Shown one piece after another: positions 1 through 8,195 of a DNA stretch of 64,000 bases (within the stretch, counting starts at the first letter, position 1; every line of letters begins with the position of its first letter). The stretch lies in assembly GCA_009841255.1 (NCBI GenBank), contig VXMD01000055.1, positions 1 to 64,000 of the forward strand, in the 5' to 3' direction. The notes below the pieces were generated by a model. That model ran no database searches and was not told the origin of the DNA. It saw only the letters and a program-made list of their open reading frames with translations. The position numbers and the translations under genes are program-made. The DNA is from Candidatus Poribacteria bacterium (GTDB lineage: Bacteria > Poribacteria > WGA-4E > WGA-3G).

Positions 1-82
1 GGATATGGGGGGTTGGGGATTTAGGGGGTTAAGTAATCCGAAAATAGGGAACTGAAGAGCTCTGCAAAAATCCCAAAACCGC

Positions 83-112
83 TTGACATACCATACCAAT
101 TTGTGTTAGAAT
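83..112 (+). promoter_or_regulatory. Sigma-70-type promoter for parA-like gene
   Basis: TTGACA at 83-88 and TAGAAT at 107-112 are separated by 18 nt, close to the housekeeping consensus. The predicted start of transcription near 119 leaves a leader of about 40 nt before the ATG at 162, which has a GAGAGAGGG ribosome-binding site. Bases 1-82 show no gene. Confidence 0.6.
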
Positions 113-161
113 ATAAGACATCTTTTCACAAGTTTCCTCATTTTTGAGAGAGGGTGGCACT

Positions 162-1190
162 ATGACAGCTTACGCATTTTGGAACAACAAAGGAGGGGTT
201 GGCAAGAGTTTCTTAAGCTTTGTTGCAGCAACCGAGTATGCACATGCTTATCCAGACACAGATGTGTATGTTATAGATCTGTGTCCACAAGCGAACATCT
301 CTGAAATTTTGCTTGCTAATCCCGATGTGATTCATAAACTGATAGGGCAAACACCCCGGGCTACAGTTGCAGGCTACCTTGAAGCACGCCTAAATTCACC
401 TTTCCGACCCCTCAAGGATGTGTTCTCCTACGTGTGTCGTCCTCAGGACTTTAATGCAAAACTTCCGGTCAATTTACTTTTAGTGTGTGGTGATAATCTG
501 CTGGAAATTTTGTCAGGAGCGATTCGCCAGACATCTCAGTTTGATCTTCCGGAAGACGCGTGGAAACAGGTACTCAGTTGGATCAAAGACTTGACCGTTG
601 CCTTGCGTCAGCGGAGCGGGAACAGAGATATGATTTTTATTATTGACTGTAATCCGAGTTTTGCTATCTATACCCAATTGGCACTCGCCTCCGCAGAGAA
701 CGTTGTCGTGCCTTTTACTTCTGATGATGGTTCACGTCGGGCTGTGGAGAGTGTCATCGCGCTGCTCTATGGCAACGGTATGGGTAACCCAAAAATGGAA
801 ACTTACGCCCAACTCAACTTTGCCAAAAGAGCGAAAGAAGAGGGGATCGCAATTCCGAAACTTCACACTTTCGTCAATAACCGTATCATGCACCATGAAG
901 ATAAAACAAGCAAGGCTTTTGAGGGTGTGAGTGTATCTATCAAGAAAACTCTGGATGATCTTCACAAAAAACATCGTCAAGTCTATGCAACCCCAAGAGC
1001 CTTACCGAGCGAAAGGTTCATAGAAATACCTGATTATCACAGGGCCTGTGTAATGATGACGACAACAGGAATCCCCTCATATCACCTGCAACCCGGATGC
1101 AATAAGTTTCGAGGTAGGCAAGTCCAACTTGAGCCCGAGGCATTGAGACAATTTCAGGAGGCACTTGCCAACTTTGTGGCGTATCTTTAG
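162..1190 (+). CDS. ParA/MinD-like P-loop ATPase
   Basis: The 343-residue protein has a deviant Walker A motif, NNKGGVGKS (residues 8-16), with the signature lysine of the ParA/MinD/Soj family. It also has a switch-I-like VIDLCPQAN (about 38-45) and a Walker B-like IIDCNPSF (161-168). Family members form ATP-dependent dimers that position DNA or protein cargo. I chose ATG 162 over an in-frame TTG at 144 because GAGAGAGGG lies 7 nt upstream. No parB-like gene or parS-like repeat is next to it; a HEPN-like gene starts 9 nt downstream, probably in the same transcript. A plain chromosome-partition role is therefore doubtful, and an accessory or defence role is possible but inferred. Confidence 0.85.
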   Translation: MTAYAFWNNKGGVGKSFLSFVAATEYAHAYPDTDVYVIDLCPQANISEILLANPDVIHKLIGQTPRATVAGYLEARLNSPFRPLKDVFSYVCRPQDFNAKLPVNLLLVCGDNLLEILSGAIRQTSQFDLPEDAWKQVLSWIKDLTVALRQRSGNRDMIFIIDCNPSFAIYTQLALASAENVVVPFTSDDGSRRAVESVIALLYGNGMGNPKMETYAQLNFAKRAKEEGIAIPKLHTFVNNRIMHHEDKTSKAFEGVSVSIKKTLDDLHKKHRQVYATPRALPSERFIEIPDYHRACVMMTTTGIPSYHLQPGCNKFRGRQVQLEPEALRQFQEALANFVAYL

Positions 1191-1199
1191 AGGTTTCTT

Positions 1200-1802
1200 G
1201 TGTCATCACCTGCAGCATTAAAGTACCTGACCGCGGCGAGTCACATACAAACACTACGCAAAACAGCAACAGATAGGCGTTTACGCCCAATGTTGCATGA
1301 TGAAATACAGGTTTACTATCACGCAGCACTTGCAGCTTACGTCGCAGCGTGGAACGCTTACATAAGTAATCTGGTGCGCGACTTTTACGACATGATAGCG
1401 GATCCGTCGAATTCCAAATTTGATGCTATACAGACACTCGCTAAACGTTCAACAGAAAGCACCTTGGCGAGATTCAATACGCCAAACTGGGAAAATACAC
1501 GGAATTTACTCATCCAATGCACCGGATACGACCCAATTGACGACTGGGTCTGGTCTCACCGTGGAATGGCAGGCTTGCAAGTTCGGGCGAGATTGAATGA
1601 AATTTTACGTGTTCGTCATAGTTTCGCACACGGTTTTGATATGCCCGATTACGATTGGACAGAATCACCGAGTGGGAAAGCTAGACTAACTAGCAAAGCC
1701 ATCCAAGACACCGAGGCTTTCTTTAAAAACCTAGTCAATGTCACGGACAGTGGCATGAAAGCACATATTGAGTCAACTTATGGACTTGATAGCACTTGGT
1801 GA
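1200..1802 (+). CDS. HEPN-like protein paired with ParA
   Basis: This is a 200-residue, mostly helical protein starting at GTG 1200, 9 nt after parA. Its C-terminal half has LNEILRVRHSFAHG (residues 132-145), which fits the R-x4-H signature of HEPN-domain RNases (R139, H144) and resembles the RiboL-PSP/MAE_28990 type 'R(N/H)xxAHG'. HEPN proteins are often RNA-cutting toxins or effectors in toxin-antitoxin and abortive-infection systems. Coupling with the ParA-like ATPase suggests a two-gene module. The family assignment rests on one motif and on fold expectation, so it is moderate. Confidence 0.5.
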   Translation: MSSPAALKYLTAASHIQTLRKTATDRRLRPMLHDEIQVYYHAALAAYVAAWNAYISNLVRDFYDMIADPSNSKFDAIQTLAKRSTESTLARFNTPNWENTRNLLIQCTGYDPIDDWVWSHRGMAGLQVRARLNEILRVRHSFAHGFDMPDYDWTESPSGKARLTSKAIQDTEAFFKNLVNVTDSGMKAHIESTYGLDSTW

Positions 1803-1847
1803 TTAATGCCAGATTAGCAAGTTTCACCGTTTTTCTGAAAGATTGTA

Positions 1848-1868
1848 GCACAAACTTTCAGTTTGTGC
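1848..1868. repeat. REP-like palindrome
   Basis: GCACAAAC, a 5-nt loop and GTTTGTGC form a perfect 8-bp hairpin 45 nt after the HEPN gene. A related palindrome occurs at 53365-53393. It could act as a transcription terminator or RNA end. The stretch between the HEPN and membrane-protein genes holds nothing else recognisable. Confidence 0.6.
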
Positions 1869-1966
1869 AGTCCTTTGATACTTTTATAGAATCCATAAAT
1901 GCTATAAATCTCGTAGGTCCGAAGTCTCTTCGCCCATGTCATCGTTGATTGATGGGGGTATGTAAT

Positions 1967-2698
1967 ATGAATGTTACTTATTCCGAAACATTATCACAGG
2001 CTTTTGTTATTGGACCAGATGAATTAAAAAAGTTAGTTGACCTACTGCAAGGGCGCATTGGTAAAGTCAGTATCAGTGCTGATTGTATAGATAAAATTGA
2101 ACGCAAATTTAGTGCCGTAAAAGAACTGATTGATTATGAAAATCCGAAGTCAAAAAGGATTTGTAGGATCTATCTGAGTGCCCGCGATGGTTTTGAAAAA
2201 TCCGCCACAATTACTTTTGGTGATTTCTCCTCTTTTAGCGGAGGTGTATCACTTAATATCACTGCCCGCGAAGACGTTGTTGTGCGGTTAAAGGATAAAA
2301 TATGGGATATCGTTGCAGGCACACGCCCATGGTATAACCCTCTCGCTGGTTTTAATTTCACCAATATAACACATTGGCTTGTTTATTTTTTCTTTATTTT
2401 TTCAGGGCTTGTTCTGATCAGATTCTTATCTTTCAAATTCGGACTTATTTCGGATTCTAAAGATGGAATAGAAATCAGATCCCAAATATGGGTGTTTATC
2501 CTCCTGCTGTCTGTTATTTTTGGTATTGTGTGTTGTATCTTTCTAACCAAACTATCCAAATGGTTATTCCCGTCAGGAGTTTTTATGATCGGTCAAGGAA
2601 AATCTCGATTTGAGACTTTGAAACGGGTTCGGTGGGGTGTAGTAATTCCTTTTGCAGTTTCATTTGCGGCTGGATGCCTACTTTTGATTTTCAAATAA
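1967..2698 (+). CDS. Unrecognised three-TM membrane protein
   Basis: I do not recognise this 243-residue protein. Residues 1-125 are soluble and mixed alpha/beta. They are followed by three hydrophobic segments near residues 128-147, 172-192 and 222-240. The helices are separated by a polar loop, and a basic stretch precedes the last one. I chose ATG 1967 over the upstream ATG 1952 and TTG 1949 because the GGGGG at 1954-1957 region then lies about 9 nt upstream. It sits between the ParA/HEPN pair and the methyltransferase, so it may be an accessory membrane component of the island, but no motif supports that. Confidence 0.6.
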   Translation: MNVTYSETLSQAFVIGPDELKKLVDLLQGRIGKVSISADCIDKIERKFSAVKELIDYENPKSKRICRIYLSARDGFEKSATITFGDFSSFSGGVSLNITAREDVVVRLKDKIWDIVAGTRPWYNPLAGFNFTNITHWLVYFFFIFSGLVLIRFLSFKFGLISDSKDGIEIRSQIWVFILLLSVIFGIVCCIFLTKLSKWLFPSGVFMIGQGKSRFETLKRVRWGVVIPFAVSFAAGCLLLIFK

Positions 2699-2763
2699 TT
2701 GCTGCATGATATGACCCTGCCCCAGAAACTCAATAGTATGATCCTAAATTGAAAGAGACACCT

Positions 2764-4653
2764 ATGCCAAAACTCACTGAACAGGAACAACAAGAAATCA
2801 TCCGCTTTATTGAGGCAGACAAACCGCTGCCCGACAAGTACCGCTTCCTGCTGTTTGAAGACAAACGCGAAGTCGAACTCGTCTGGAACGGCAAAACCAA
2901 CGAAGTTTGCAACATTGTCCTCCCTTTCCAGACGATTGAGAACGTAGACGAACCCCGTGCCGAGAAACCTTCCGAAAACAACATGCAACTCGCGCTGTTT
3001 GACACACGCGGCCGCCAACGCAAAGGCTGGACAAACAAACTCATCTGGGGTGATAACAAACTGGTTTTATCATCACTCAAGAACGGACCGCTACGCGAGA
3101 CGATTGAAGCACAAGGCGGAATCAAACTTATCTATATTGACCCACCTTTTGATGTAGGCGCGGACTTTTCCATGGATATTGAAATTGGGAACGAAACCTT
3201 TACCAAAGATCCAAATATCCTTGAAGAGATCGCCTACCGAGATACTTGGGGACAAGGAGCGGATTCGTTCCTTGCCATGATTTACGAGAGGTTGGTTCTG
3301 ATACGGGATTTGTTGGCGGAGGATGGAAGTATTTATGTACATTGCGATTGGCGAGTAAATAGTTACATCCGTCTCGCAATGGATGAGACGTTTGGTAGAA
3401 AGAATTTTTTAAACGAGATTGCTTGGTATTACGGAGGACCTTCCTCTGTAAAAGTTACTTATCCAAGAAAATACGATACTATCTTGTTGTACTCTAAAAC
3501 ACCAGATTACTTTTTTCAACAGCAAAGGGGACCTTTACCGTCCTATTTATATGAAAGAGCGCGGGAGGATAGTGACGGTAGGCAATGGGTTGACCAAAAT
3601 CTTGGAAAACTGACTGATGAAACAATTGGAAGGATGAAAAGCGAAGGTAGAATTTTTGAAACAAAAACGGGGGGATTAAGGAGAAAACAGTATTTGGATG
3701 AAATGGAAGGTGGACAGATTGATGATGTTTGGGATATTCCAATAATAAATTCGCAGGCTAATGAATCTGTTTTCTACCCAACTCAAAAACCAGAAGAACT
3801 TCTTGAACGGATTATGAAAACCTCTTCAAGAGAGGGGGATCTTATTGCCGACTTCTTCTGCGGTTCAGGCACCACTGCCGCCGTTGCTGAAAAACTGGGG
3901 CGTAAGTGGATAGCTACGGACCTCGGTAAGTTCGCTATCCATACCACCCGCAAACGGATGATTGGGGTGCAGCGTCAACTCAAAGCGGACGGTAAAGACT
4001 ACCGCGCCTTTGAAATCCTCAATCTCGGCAAATATGAGCGTCAGCACTATATCGGTGTCAATCCAAACCTACGCGAGGAAGAACAGCAGAAACAATCGGT
4101 AGAGAGAGAAAAGGCGTTCATTGACCTCATTTTGTGTGCTTACGCTGCAGAAAAGACGGACGGTTTTACCAGTTTCCAAGGAAAGAAAGCAGGGAGACTC
4201 GTCGCAATCGGCCCGGTCAATCTGCCGGTGACGCGCCTCTTTGTGGAGGAAATTATCCTTGAGTGTCGCCGACATCAGATTACGCGTGTGGACGTTCTCG
4301 GGTTTGAGTTCGAGATGGGGCTGTTTCCGAACGTGTTAGATGAAGCGAAAAGCAAGGGACTTGACATTTCACCGAAATTCATTCCCGCCGAGGTTTTCGA
4401 CAAACGAGCGGTGGAACAAGGTCAGGTTGTATTTCATGACATGGCGTTTATTGAGGTCAAACCCCACATCCAAACAGGTGAGAAAGGCAAACCCGCGACT
4501 GTAACGGTGGAACTAACCGATTTCTCTGTCTTTTACTCCCAAGATTCTATCTCCAACGCTGATTTGATAAAAATGACCGTTATATTGTACGCTATGTTGA
4601 AAATGAGTTTATGCATCGTCCTGAGATACCTGAAATGTCTTCGGAATTATTGA
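2764..4653 (+). CDS. Type III-like DNA adenine methyltransferase, C-terminally truncated
   Basis: Beta-class N6-adenine methyltransferase. The catalytic motif DPPF (residues 126-129) precedes the S-adenosylmethionine motif DFFCGSGT (about 362-369), the order seen in type III Mod subunits. The intervening region should hold target recognition. After FYSQDSISNA (about residue 599) the family-like sequence stops and the frame runs into about 30 unrelated residues that overlap the next gene. Relatives continue with a long C-terminal region and are followed by a Res helicase-nuclease; neither is here. ATG 2764 is preferred over TTG 2749. It may still methylate DNA as an orphan enzyme, or it may be dead. 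Confidence 0.8.
   Translation: MPKLTEQEQQEIIRFIEADKPLPDKYRFLLFEDKREVELVWNGKTNEVCNIVLPFQTIENVDEPRAEKPSENNMQLALFDTRGRQRKGWTNKLIWGDNKLVLSSLKNGPLRETIEAQGGIKLIYIDPPFDVGADFSMDIEIGNETFTKDPNILEEIAYRDTWGQGADSFLAMIYERLVLIRDLLAEDGSIYVHCDWRVNSYIRLAMDETFGRKNFLNEIAWYYGGPSSVKVTYPRKYDTILLYSKTPDYFFQQQRGPLPSYLYERAREDSDGRQWVDQNLGKLTDETIGRMKSEGRIFETKTGGLRRKQYLDEMEGGQIDDVWDIPIINSQANESVFYPTQKPEELLERIMKTSSREGDLIADFFCGSGTTAAVAEKLGRKWIATDLGKFAIHTTRKRMIGVQRQLKADGKDYRAFEILNLGKYERQHYIGVNPNLREEEQQKQSVEREKAFIDLILCAYAAEKTDGFTSFQGKKAGRLVAIGPVNLPVTRLFVEEIILECRRHQITRVDVLGFEFEMGLFPNVLDEAKSKGLDISPKFIPAEVFDKRAVEQGQVVFHDMAFIEVKPHIQTGEKGKPATVTVELTDFSVFYSQDSISNADLIKMTVILYAMLKMSLCIVLRYLKCLRNY
4553..4565. other. Apparent deletion/recombination junction
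   Basis: Up to about 4560 the methyltransferase frame reads like its family. From 4563 a different frame begins abruptly with coding-like sequence, FDKNDRYIVRYVENEF, that continues into the GHKL ATPase. An in-frame TGA at 4560-4562 closes that second frame immediately upstream. Two truncated genes therefore abut here, which is most simply explained by a deletion, a recombination event or an assembly join. Confidence 0.6.
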
Positions 4654-5099
4654 AGAAACTCAGTGAGAGCATTTCTGAGATATTTGAAAATGCGATCTAT
4701 CATTCGCGCAGTAAGTTGGGAATTTTTAGTTGTGGTCAATTTTTCCCTGCAAAAGAACAGCTTGATTTTACAGTGGTGGATCTAGGAATTGGCATACGTC
4801 GGAATATAAAAAGGTGTATAGGGCTTGATTTTTCGTCAGAAAAAGCGATTATCTGGGCTACCGAGGGCAATACCACAACTAGGGGTGGCAATGTTCCCGG
4901 TGGATTAGGACTGAAATTGCTTGGGGAGTTCATTGATTTGAATCAGGGTTGCATTAAGATTGTATCAGATGCTGGTTATTGGCAACGAGAAAGCGGAGAA
5001 GTCTTTACTGTACCGTTAAACTATCGATTCCCCGGCACAGTTGTAAGTGTGGAAATCAACACTGCAGATACGTTTGCTTACAGACTTGTTTCTGACTAG
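4611..5099 (+). CDS. GHKL (HATPase) ATP-binding protein, N-terminally truncated
   Basis: The 162-residue protein carries the hallmarks of a GHKL/histidine-kinase-like ATPase fold: an N-box SEIFENAIYHS (about residues 21-31), a G1-like DLGIGI, and a glycine-rich lid with NVPGGLGL. No phospho-acceptor histidine domain is present. Coding-like sequence extends upstream of the only ATG to 4563, where it meets the truncated methyltransferase, so the N-terminus seems lost. It is followed at 31 nt by a STAS-like gene and then by a PIN gene. GHKL ATPase plus STAS pairs are known from partner-switching regulation, and a similar role is inferred. ATG 4611 overlaps the methyltransferase end. Confidence 0.65.
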   Translation: MHRPEIPEMSSELLKKLSESISEIFENAIYHSRSKLGIFSCGQFFPAKEQLDFTVVDLGIGIRRNIKRCIGLDFSSEKAIIWATEGNTTTRGGNVPGGLGLKLLGEFIDLNQGCIKIVSDAGYWQRESGEVFTVPLNYRFPGTVVSVEINTADTFAYRLVSD

Positions 5100-5130
5100 G
5101 TGCAGAAGTTGTCATTTTAAGGAGGTAATC

Positions 5131-5496
5131 ATGCCAGAAAGTATTAAGATATCCGTATTTGGAATTGTAGGTAGCCCTTTGTGCGTGGCTTCCAGCGACG
5201 GGCAGGAGATATATAACCGCCTCAACGCAGCTCTTGAAGCGAATCGAGAGGTAGCACTTTCATTTCACAACGTCACAGCTCTTACCTCTGCTTTCTTGAA
5301 TGCAGCAATTGGTCAGTTGTATGGAACATTCAGTGAAGAAAAAATAACATCTTTGCTGATGATGGAGAATATGGAGCAAGAGGATAGGGATTTACTGGAA
5401 CGTGTCGTTGATAATGCCAAATTGTATTTTGAAAATCCGCCCAGATTCAATCAAGCAATTCGGGAAATACTAGAGGAGGAAGAAGATGAACTATAA
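5131..5496 (+). CDS. STAS-like protein (DUF4325 type)
   Basis: 121 residues starting at ATG 5131, with a strong AAGGAGG 6 nt upstream; longer upstream starts are rejected for lack of such a site. The stretch VALSFHNVTALTSAFLNAAI (about residues 43-62) matches the core of the STAS-like DUF4325 family, a small alpha/beta domain commonly encoded beside a GHKL ATPase, as here. The C-terminus is very acidic (EILEEEEDEL). Its stop codon overlaps the PIN gene by 11 nt, implying translational coupling. The probable role is as a switch partner of the neighbouring ATPase; the link to the PIN effector is inferred. Confidence 0.7.
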   Translation: MPESIKISVFGIVGSPLCVASSDGQEIYNRLNAALEANREVALSFHNVTALTSAFLNAAIGQLYGTFSEEKITSLLMMENMEQEDRDLLERVVDNAKLYFENPPRFNQAIREILEEEEDEL

Positions 5497-6034
5497 AGCA
5501 GCGGAGGTGCGTAACTACAACTTTACCGACGAGGACCAACTATTTCTGGATACCAATATCTGGTTTTACATCTTCGGTCCGCAGGAACCGAAGTATCAGA
5601 GAAATCGTTGGATGAGAATCTATTCTGGTGCTTTTAAGCGTATCTTGAAAGCGAAAAGCCAGATTTACATTGATGTTCTCGTCCTTTCAGAATTCATCAA
5701 CAGATACGCCAGATTAAAATGGAATGTTGACGCACCTCTGGATACTGAATTCAAAGATTTTCGCACAAGCCAAGATTTCGAGCTAGTTGCTCGGAATATT
5801 ACTGCTGATGTCAAGCGTCTTTTGAACCATTGTATACGGATCAAAAGTGGCTTTGCAGCGTTAGACATAGATGCGCTGCTGAATGATTATGCCACTGGTG
5901 ATTTCGATTTCAATGATCAAGTCATAACAGAAATATGCAAAAATAACAGATTCACCTTAATCACAAACGACAGCGATTTCAAAACGCAGGCAATACCTAT
6001 TCTCACTGCAAATCACTCTTTATTGAGAAATTGA
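5486..6034 (+). CDS. PIN-domain protein (probable RNase)
   Basis: 182 residues. The conserved acidic residues of the PIN fold are visible: D in LFLDTNIW (about residue 22), E in VLSEFINR (about 68), and two aspartates near the C-terminus in DFNDQVITEI and LITNDSDF. PIN domains are metal-dependent RNases, often VapC-type toxins. Here the usual small DNA-binding antitoxin is absent, and the gene overlaps the STAS-like gene instead. I infer that the GHKL/STAS pair may control this nuclease. The protein is longer than typical VapC (about 130 residues), with an insertion in the middle. Confidence 0.75.
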   Translation: MNYKAAEVRNYNFTDEDQLFLDTNIWFYIFGPQEPKYQRNRWMRIYSGAFKRILKAKSQIYIDVLVLSEFINRYARLKWNVDAPLDTEFKDFRTSQDFELVARNITADVKRLLNHCIRIKSGFAALDIDALLNDYATGDFDFNDQVITEICKNNRFTLITNDSDFKTQAIPILTANHSLLRN

Positions 6035-6140
6035 TAAACTTTCGTTGCAATTATCCTGATACAATTCTTAACTCACCTTGCACAAATTCACTGTTAAGGT
6101 GTTCAACATTTTCGACAATGACGATTGTAGAGATATCAGT

Positions 6141-7538
6141 ATGAGCCTGACAGTAAAGTTAAAAAATATCGGTATCCTAAAGCAAGCAGAATTCTCGCTG
6201 GGGGATTTGACCATCATCTGTGGTGAAAATAACACCGGCAAAACTTACGCTGCTTACGCACTGTACGGTTTTTTAAAGTCTTGGCATAATTTGATCCGTA
6301 TTCCGGTTAGTGATCATCAGGTCCATACTTTGCTTACAGATAGTTATCTTAATATAGAGTTAGCACAATATGTCAAGAAAACTGATCAGATACTTGCAGA
6401 GGCCTGTAAACGGTATTCTGAGCAACTGGATAGTGTTTTTGCGGCACCTAAAGGGACATTTCAGGACAGTGAGTTTCACATCAAGCCAAACACAGTTCAT
6501 GTACCCCCCAAAGGAAGTGTCATAGACCGAATCATAAGCCATAACGAGCAGTTTCTTATCTCTTCGAGGAGAAAGCGGAGTGAAGAACTGATACTTACTT
6601 TAACCGCCAACAGACAGGAAGGAAGGGAAATTGATCCTGTTCTAGTAAAGGATCGCATGAGTTTTATAATCAACAGGGTTGTTTTTTCCTGTTGTTTTCC
6701 TCGTAACTTAATCTCCTCAGCTGAGCGCACCGGCGTGGCTACTTTTCGGAAGGAACTGAACTTCGCTCGGGACCGATTGCTTAAGGAAATGTCGCAAGCC
6801 AACCCAAAAATGGATCCACTCGAACTGCTGTTAAAATCGTATCAAAACTACCCCTTGCCAATAGAAGCCAATGCAGACTTTACACGCCAACTCGAAGATA
6901 TCGGCAAGAACAAAAGTTTCATCGCCAAAGAACACCCTGAAATTTTGAAAGACTTCGCGGATATTATCGGGGGCGAATATGTCATTACACAAAACGATCA
7001 GCTCCACTATATCCCGAAAGGGACGCGGCGTAAATTGACAATGGTTGAAAGTTCAAGTGCCGCCCGTGCCCTCTTAGACCTCAGTTTTTATCTCAATTGT
7101 ATTGCCGAAAAGGGGGACCTGCTAATGGTAGACGAACCTGAATTAAGCCTACACCCAGAAAATCAACGCCGTATCGCCAGACTCTTCGCACGGCTTGCGA
7201 ATATAGGTGTTAAGGTCTTCGTGACGACCCATAGCGATTACATCGTCAAAGAACTGAATACGCTCATCATGCTCAATCACGACAAGCCTCACTTGAAAAG
7301 AGTTGCCGAAGAAAACGGTTATCAGGACAGTGAGTTAATTCAGGCGGATCAGGTCAAACTATACGTAGCGGAAAAAGCGTTAATGCCATTGGAAGAAGGA
7401 CAAAAGAGACGGAGAAGGGGGCATACACTCGTACCAGCCAATATTGATCCTGAACTCGGCATTGAGGTACCTAGTTTTGACAAGACGATCGATGACATGA
7501 ACAGGATTCAGGGAGATATTGTGTGGGGGGCAGAGTAA
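6141..7538 (+). CDS. AAA/ABC-type ATPase (OLD/SMC-like), putative defence ATPase
   Basis: The 465-residue ATPase has Walker A GENNTGKT (residues 28-35), Walker B LLMVDEPELSLHP (about 327-339) and a following VFVTTHSDYIV, the arrangement of AAA_15/AAA_21 OLD-like proteins. A long helical insertion separates the two halves. I chose ATG 6141 over a TTG at 6078 because the family normally starts a few residues before 'LKNIG'. It overlaps the next gene by 16 nt, so the two products probably act together. ATPases of this kind drive several two-gene phage-defence systems (for example Septu- or Gabija-like), but no TOPRIM domain is visible here and the exact system is unassigned. Confidence 0.75.
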   Translation: MSLTVKLKNIGILKQAEFSLGDLTIICGENNTGKTYAAYALYGFLKSWHNLIRIPVSDHQVHTLLTDSYLNIELAQYVKKTDQILAEACKRYSEQLDSVFAAPKGTFQDSEFHIKPNTVHVPPKGSVIDRIISHNEQFLISSRRKRSEELILTLTANRQEGREIDPVLVKDRMSFIINRVVFSCCFPRNLISSAERTGVATFRKELNFARDRLLKEMSQANPKMDPLELLLKSYQNYPLPIEANADFTRQLEDIGKNKSFIAKEHPEILKDFADIIGGEYVITQNDQLHYIPKGTRRKLTMVESSSAARALLDLSFYLNCIAEKGDLLMVDEPELSLHPENQRRIARLFARLANIGVKVFVTTHSDYIVKELNTLIMLNHDKPHLKRVAEENGYQDSELIQADQVKLYVAEKALMPLEEGQKRRRRGHTLVPANIDPELGIEVPSFDKTIDDMNRIQGDIVWGAE

Positions 7539-8104
7539 GTTTCGTGAATGACATACAGATATTGCAAGAAATGCTCGCCCCTGCTGCCCAAGTTATATTA
7601 CAACCGGGACCCGGTAGACCTTCCGCTCAATTGACTGACTTACAATCTGGTACAACTGTAGAAATAAAAGGGCTGCCTCATAATTCCATTGTTATTAGAG
7701 CGGAAGATTTTGAGAATCCCCTTACTATCTTCAATGGATCAAAGGGTGAACGTAAGCGAGCGGATTTTGTTATTGTCTCGAATGATGAGAGCGACAGAAA
7801 GTGGGTTATTTGTGTTGAAACTCAGGGCGGAAATAAAGCAAAAGGAGAAGTTACTGCACAATTGAAAGGTGCAGCGTGTTTTATTGGTTATTGCAAATGT
7901 ATAGGAAAATCGTTTTGGAGATCCCACGGATTTCTCGATGGATATCAGTACCGGTTTGTAAGCATTGCAGGTCTTAATATGAAAAAAATAGGAATAAAAC
8001 CCATTCAATCCGAAAAAGGGCCACACGATCATCCTGAAAATTTTCGGAGAATCTTACGGCATCCCATCATCCACTTTCATAGATTAATTCATCCGATATC
8101 TTAA
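7523..8104 (+). CDS. Small nuclease-like partner of the AAA ATPase
   Basis: 193 residues starting at GTG 7523, with GGGAGA 6 nt upstream. The central stretch RADFVIVSND, then WVICVETQGGNK and a following QLKGA resemble the core of PD-(D/E)xK nuclease-like proteins: a buried D, an E-x-K-type strand, then a helix with QL. The third catalytic position reads Q, not K (V-E-T-Q), so activity is uncertain. The tight overlap with the ATPase gene is typical of a two-subunit module. Without a profile search this remains a pattern-based guess; it could equally be a non-catalytic adaptor. Confidence 0.4.
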   Translation: MGGRVSFVNDIQILQEMLAPAAQVILQPGPGRPSAQLTDLQSGTTVEIKGLPHNSIVIRAEDFENPLTIFNGSKGERKRADFVIVSNDESDRKWVICVETQGGNKAKGEVTAQLKGAACFIGYCKCIGKSFWRSHGFLDGYQYRFVSIAGLNMKKIGIKPIQSEKGPHDHPENFRRILRHPIIHFHRLIHPIS

Positions 8105-8195
8105 AGGGTAATAGACTGACTTTGCTATTGATAACATTAATTTTTCAATAGGCACATGAACCCGTATTTCTCTATCGAACATGAAAGGAAAAGCA

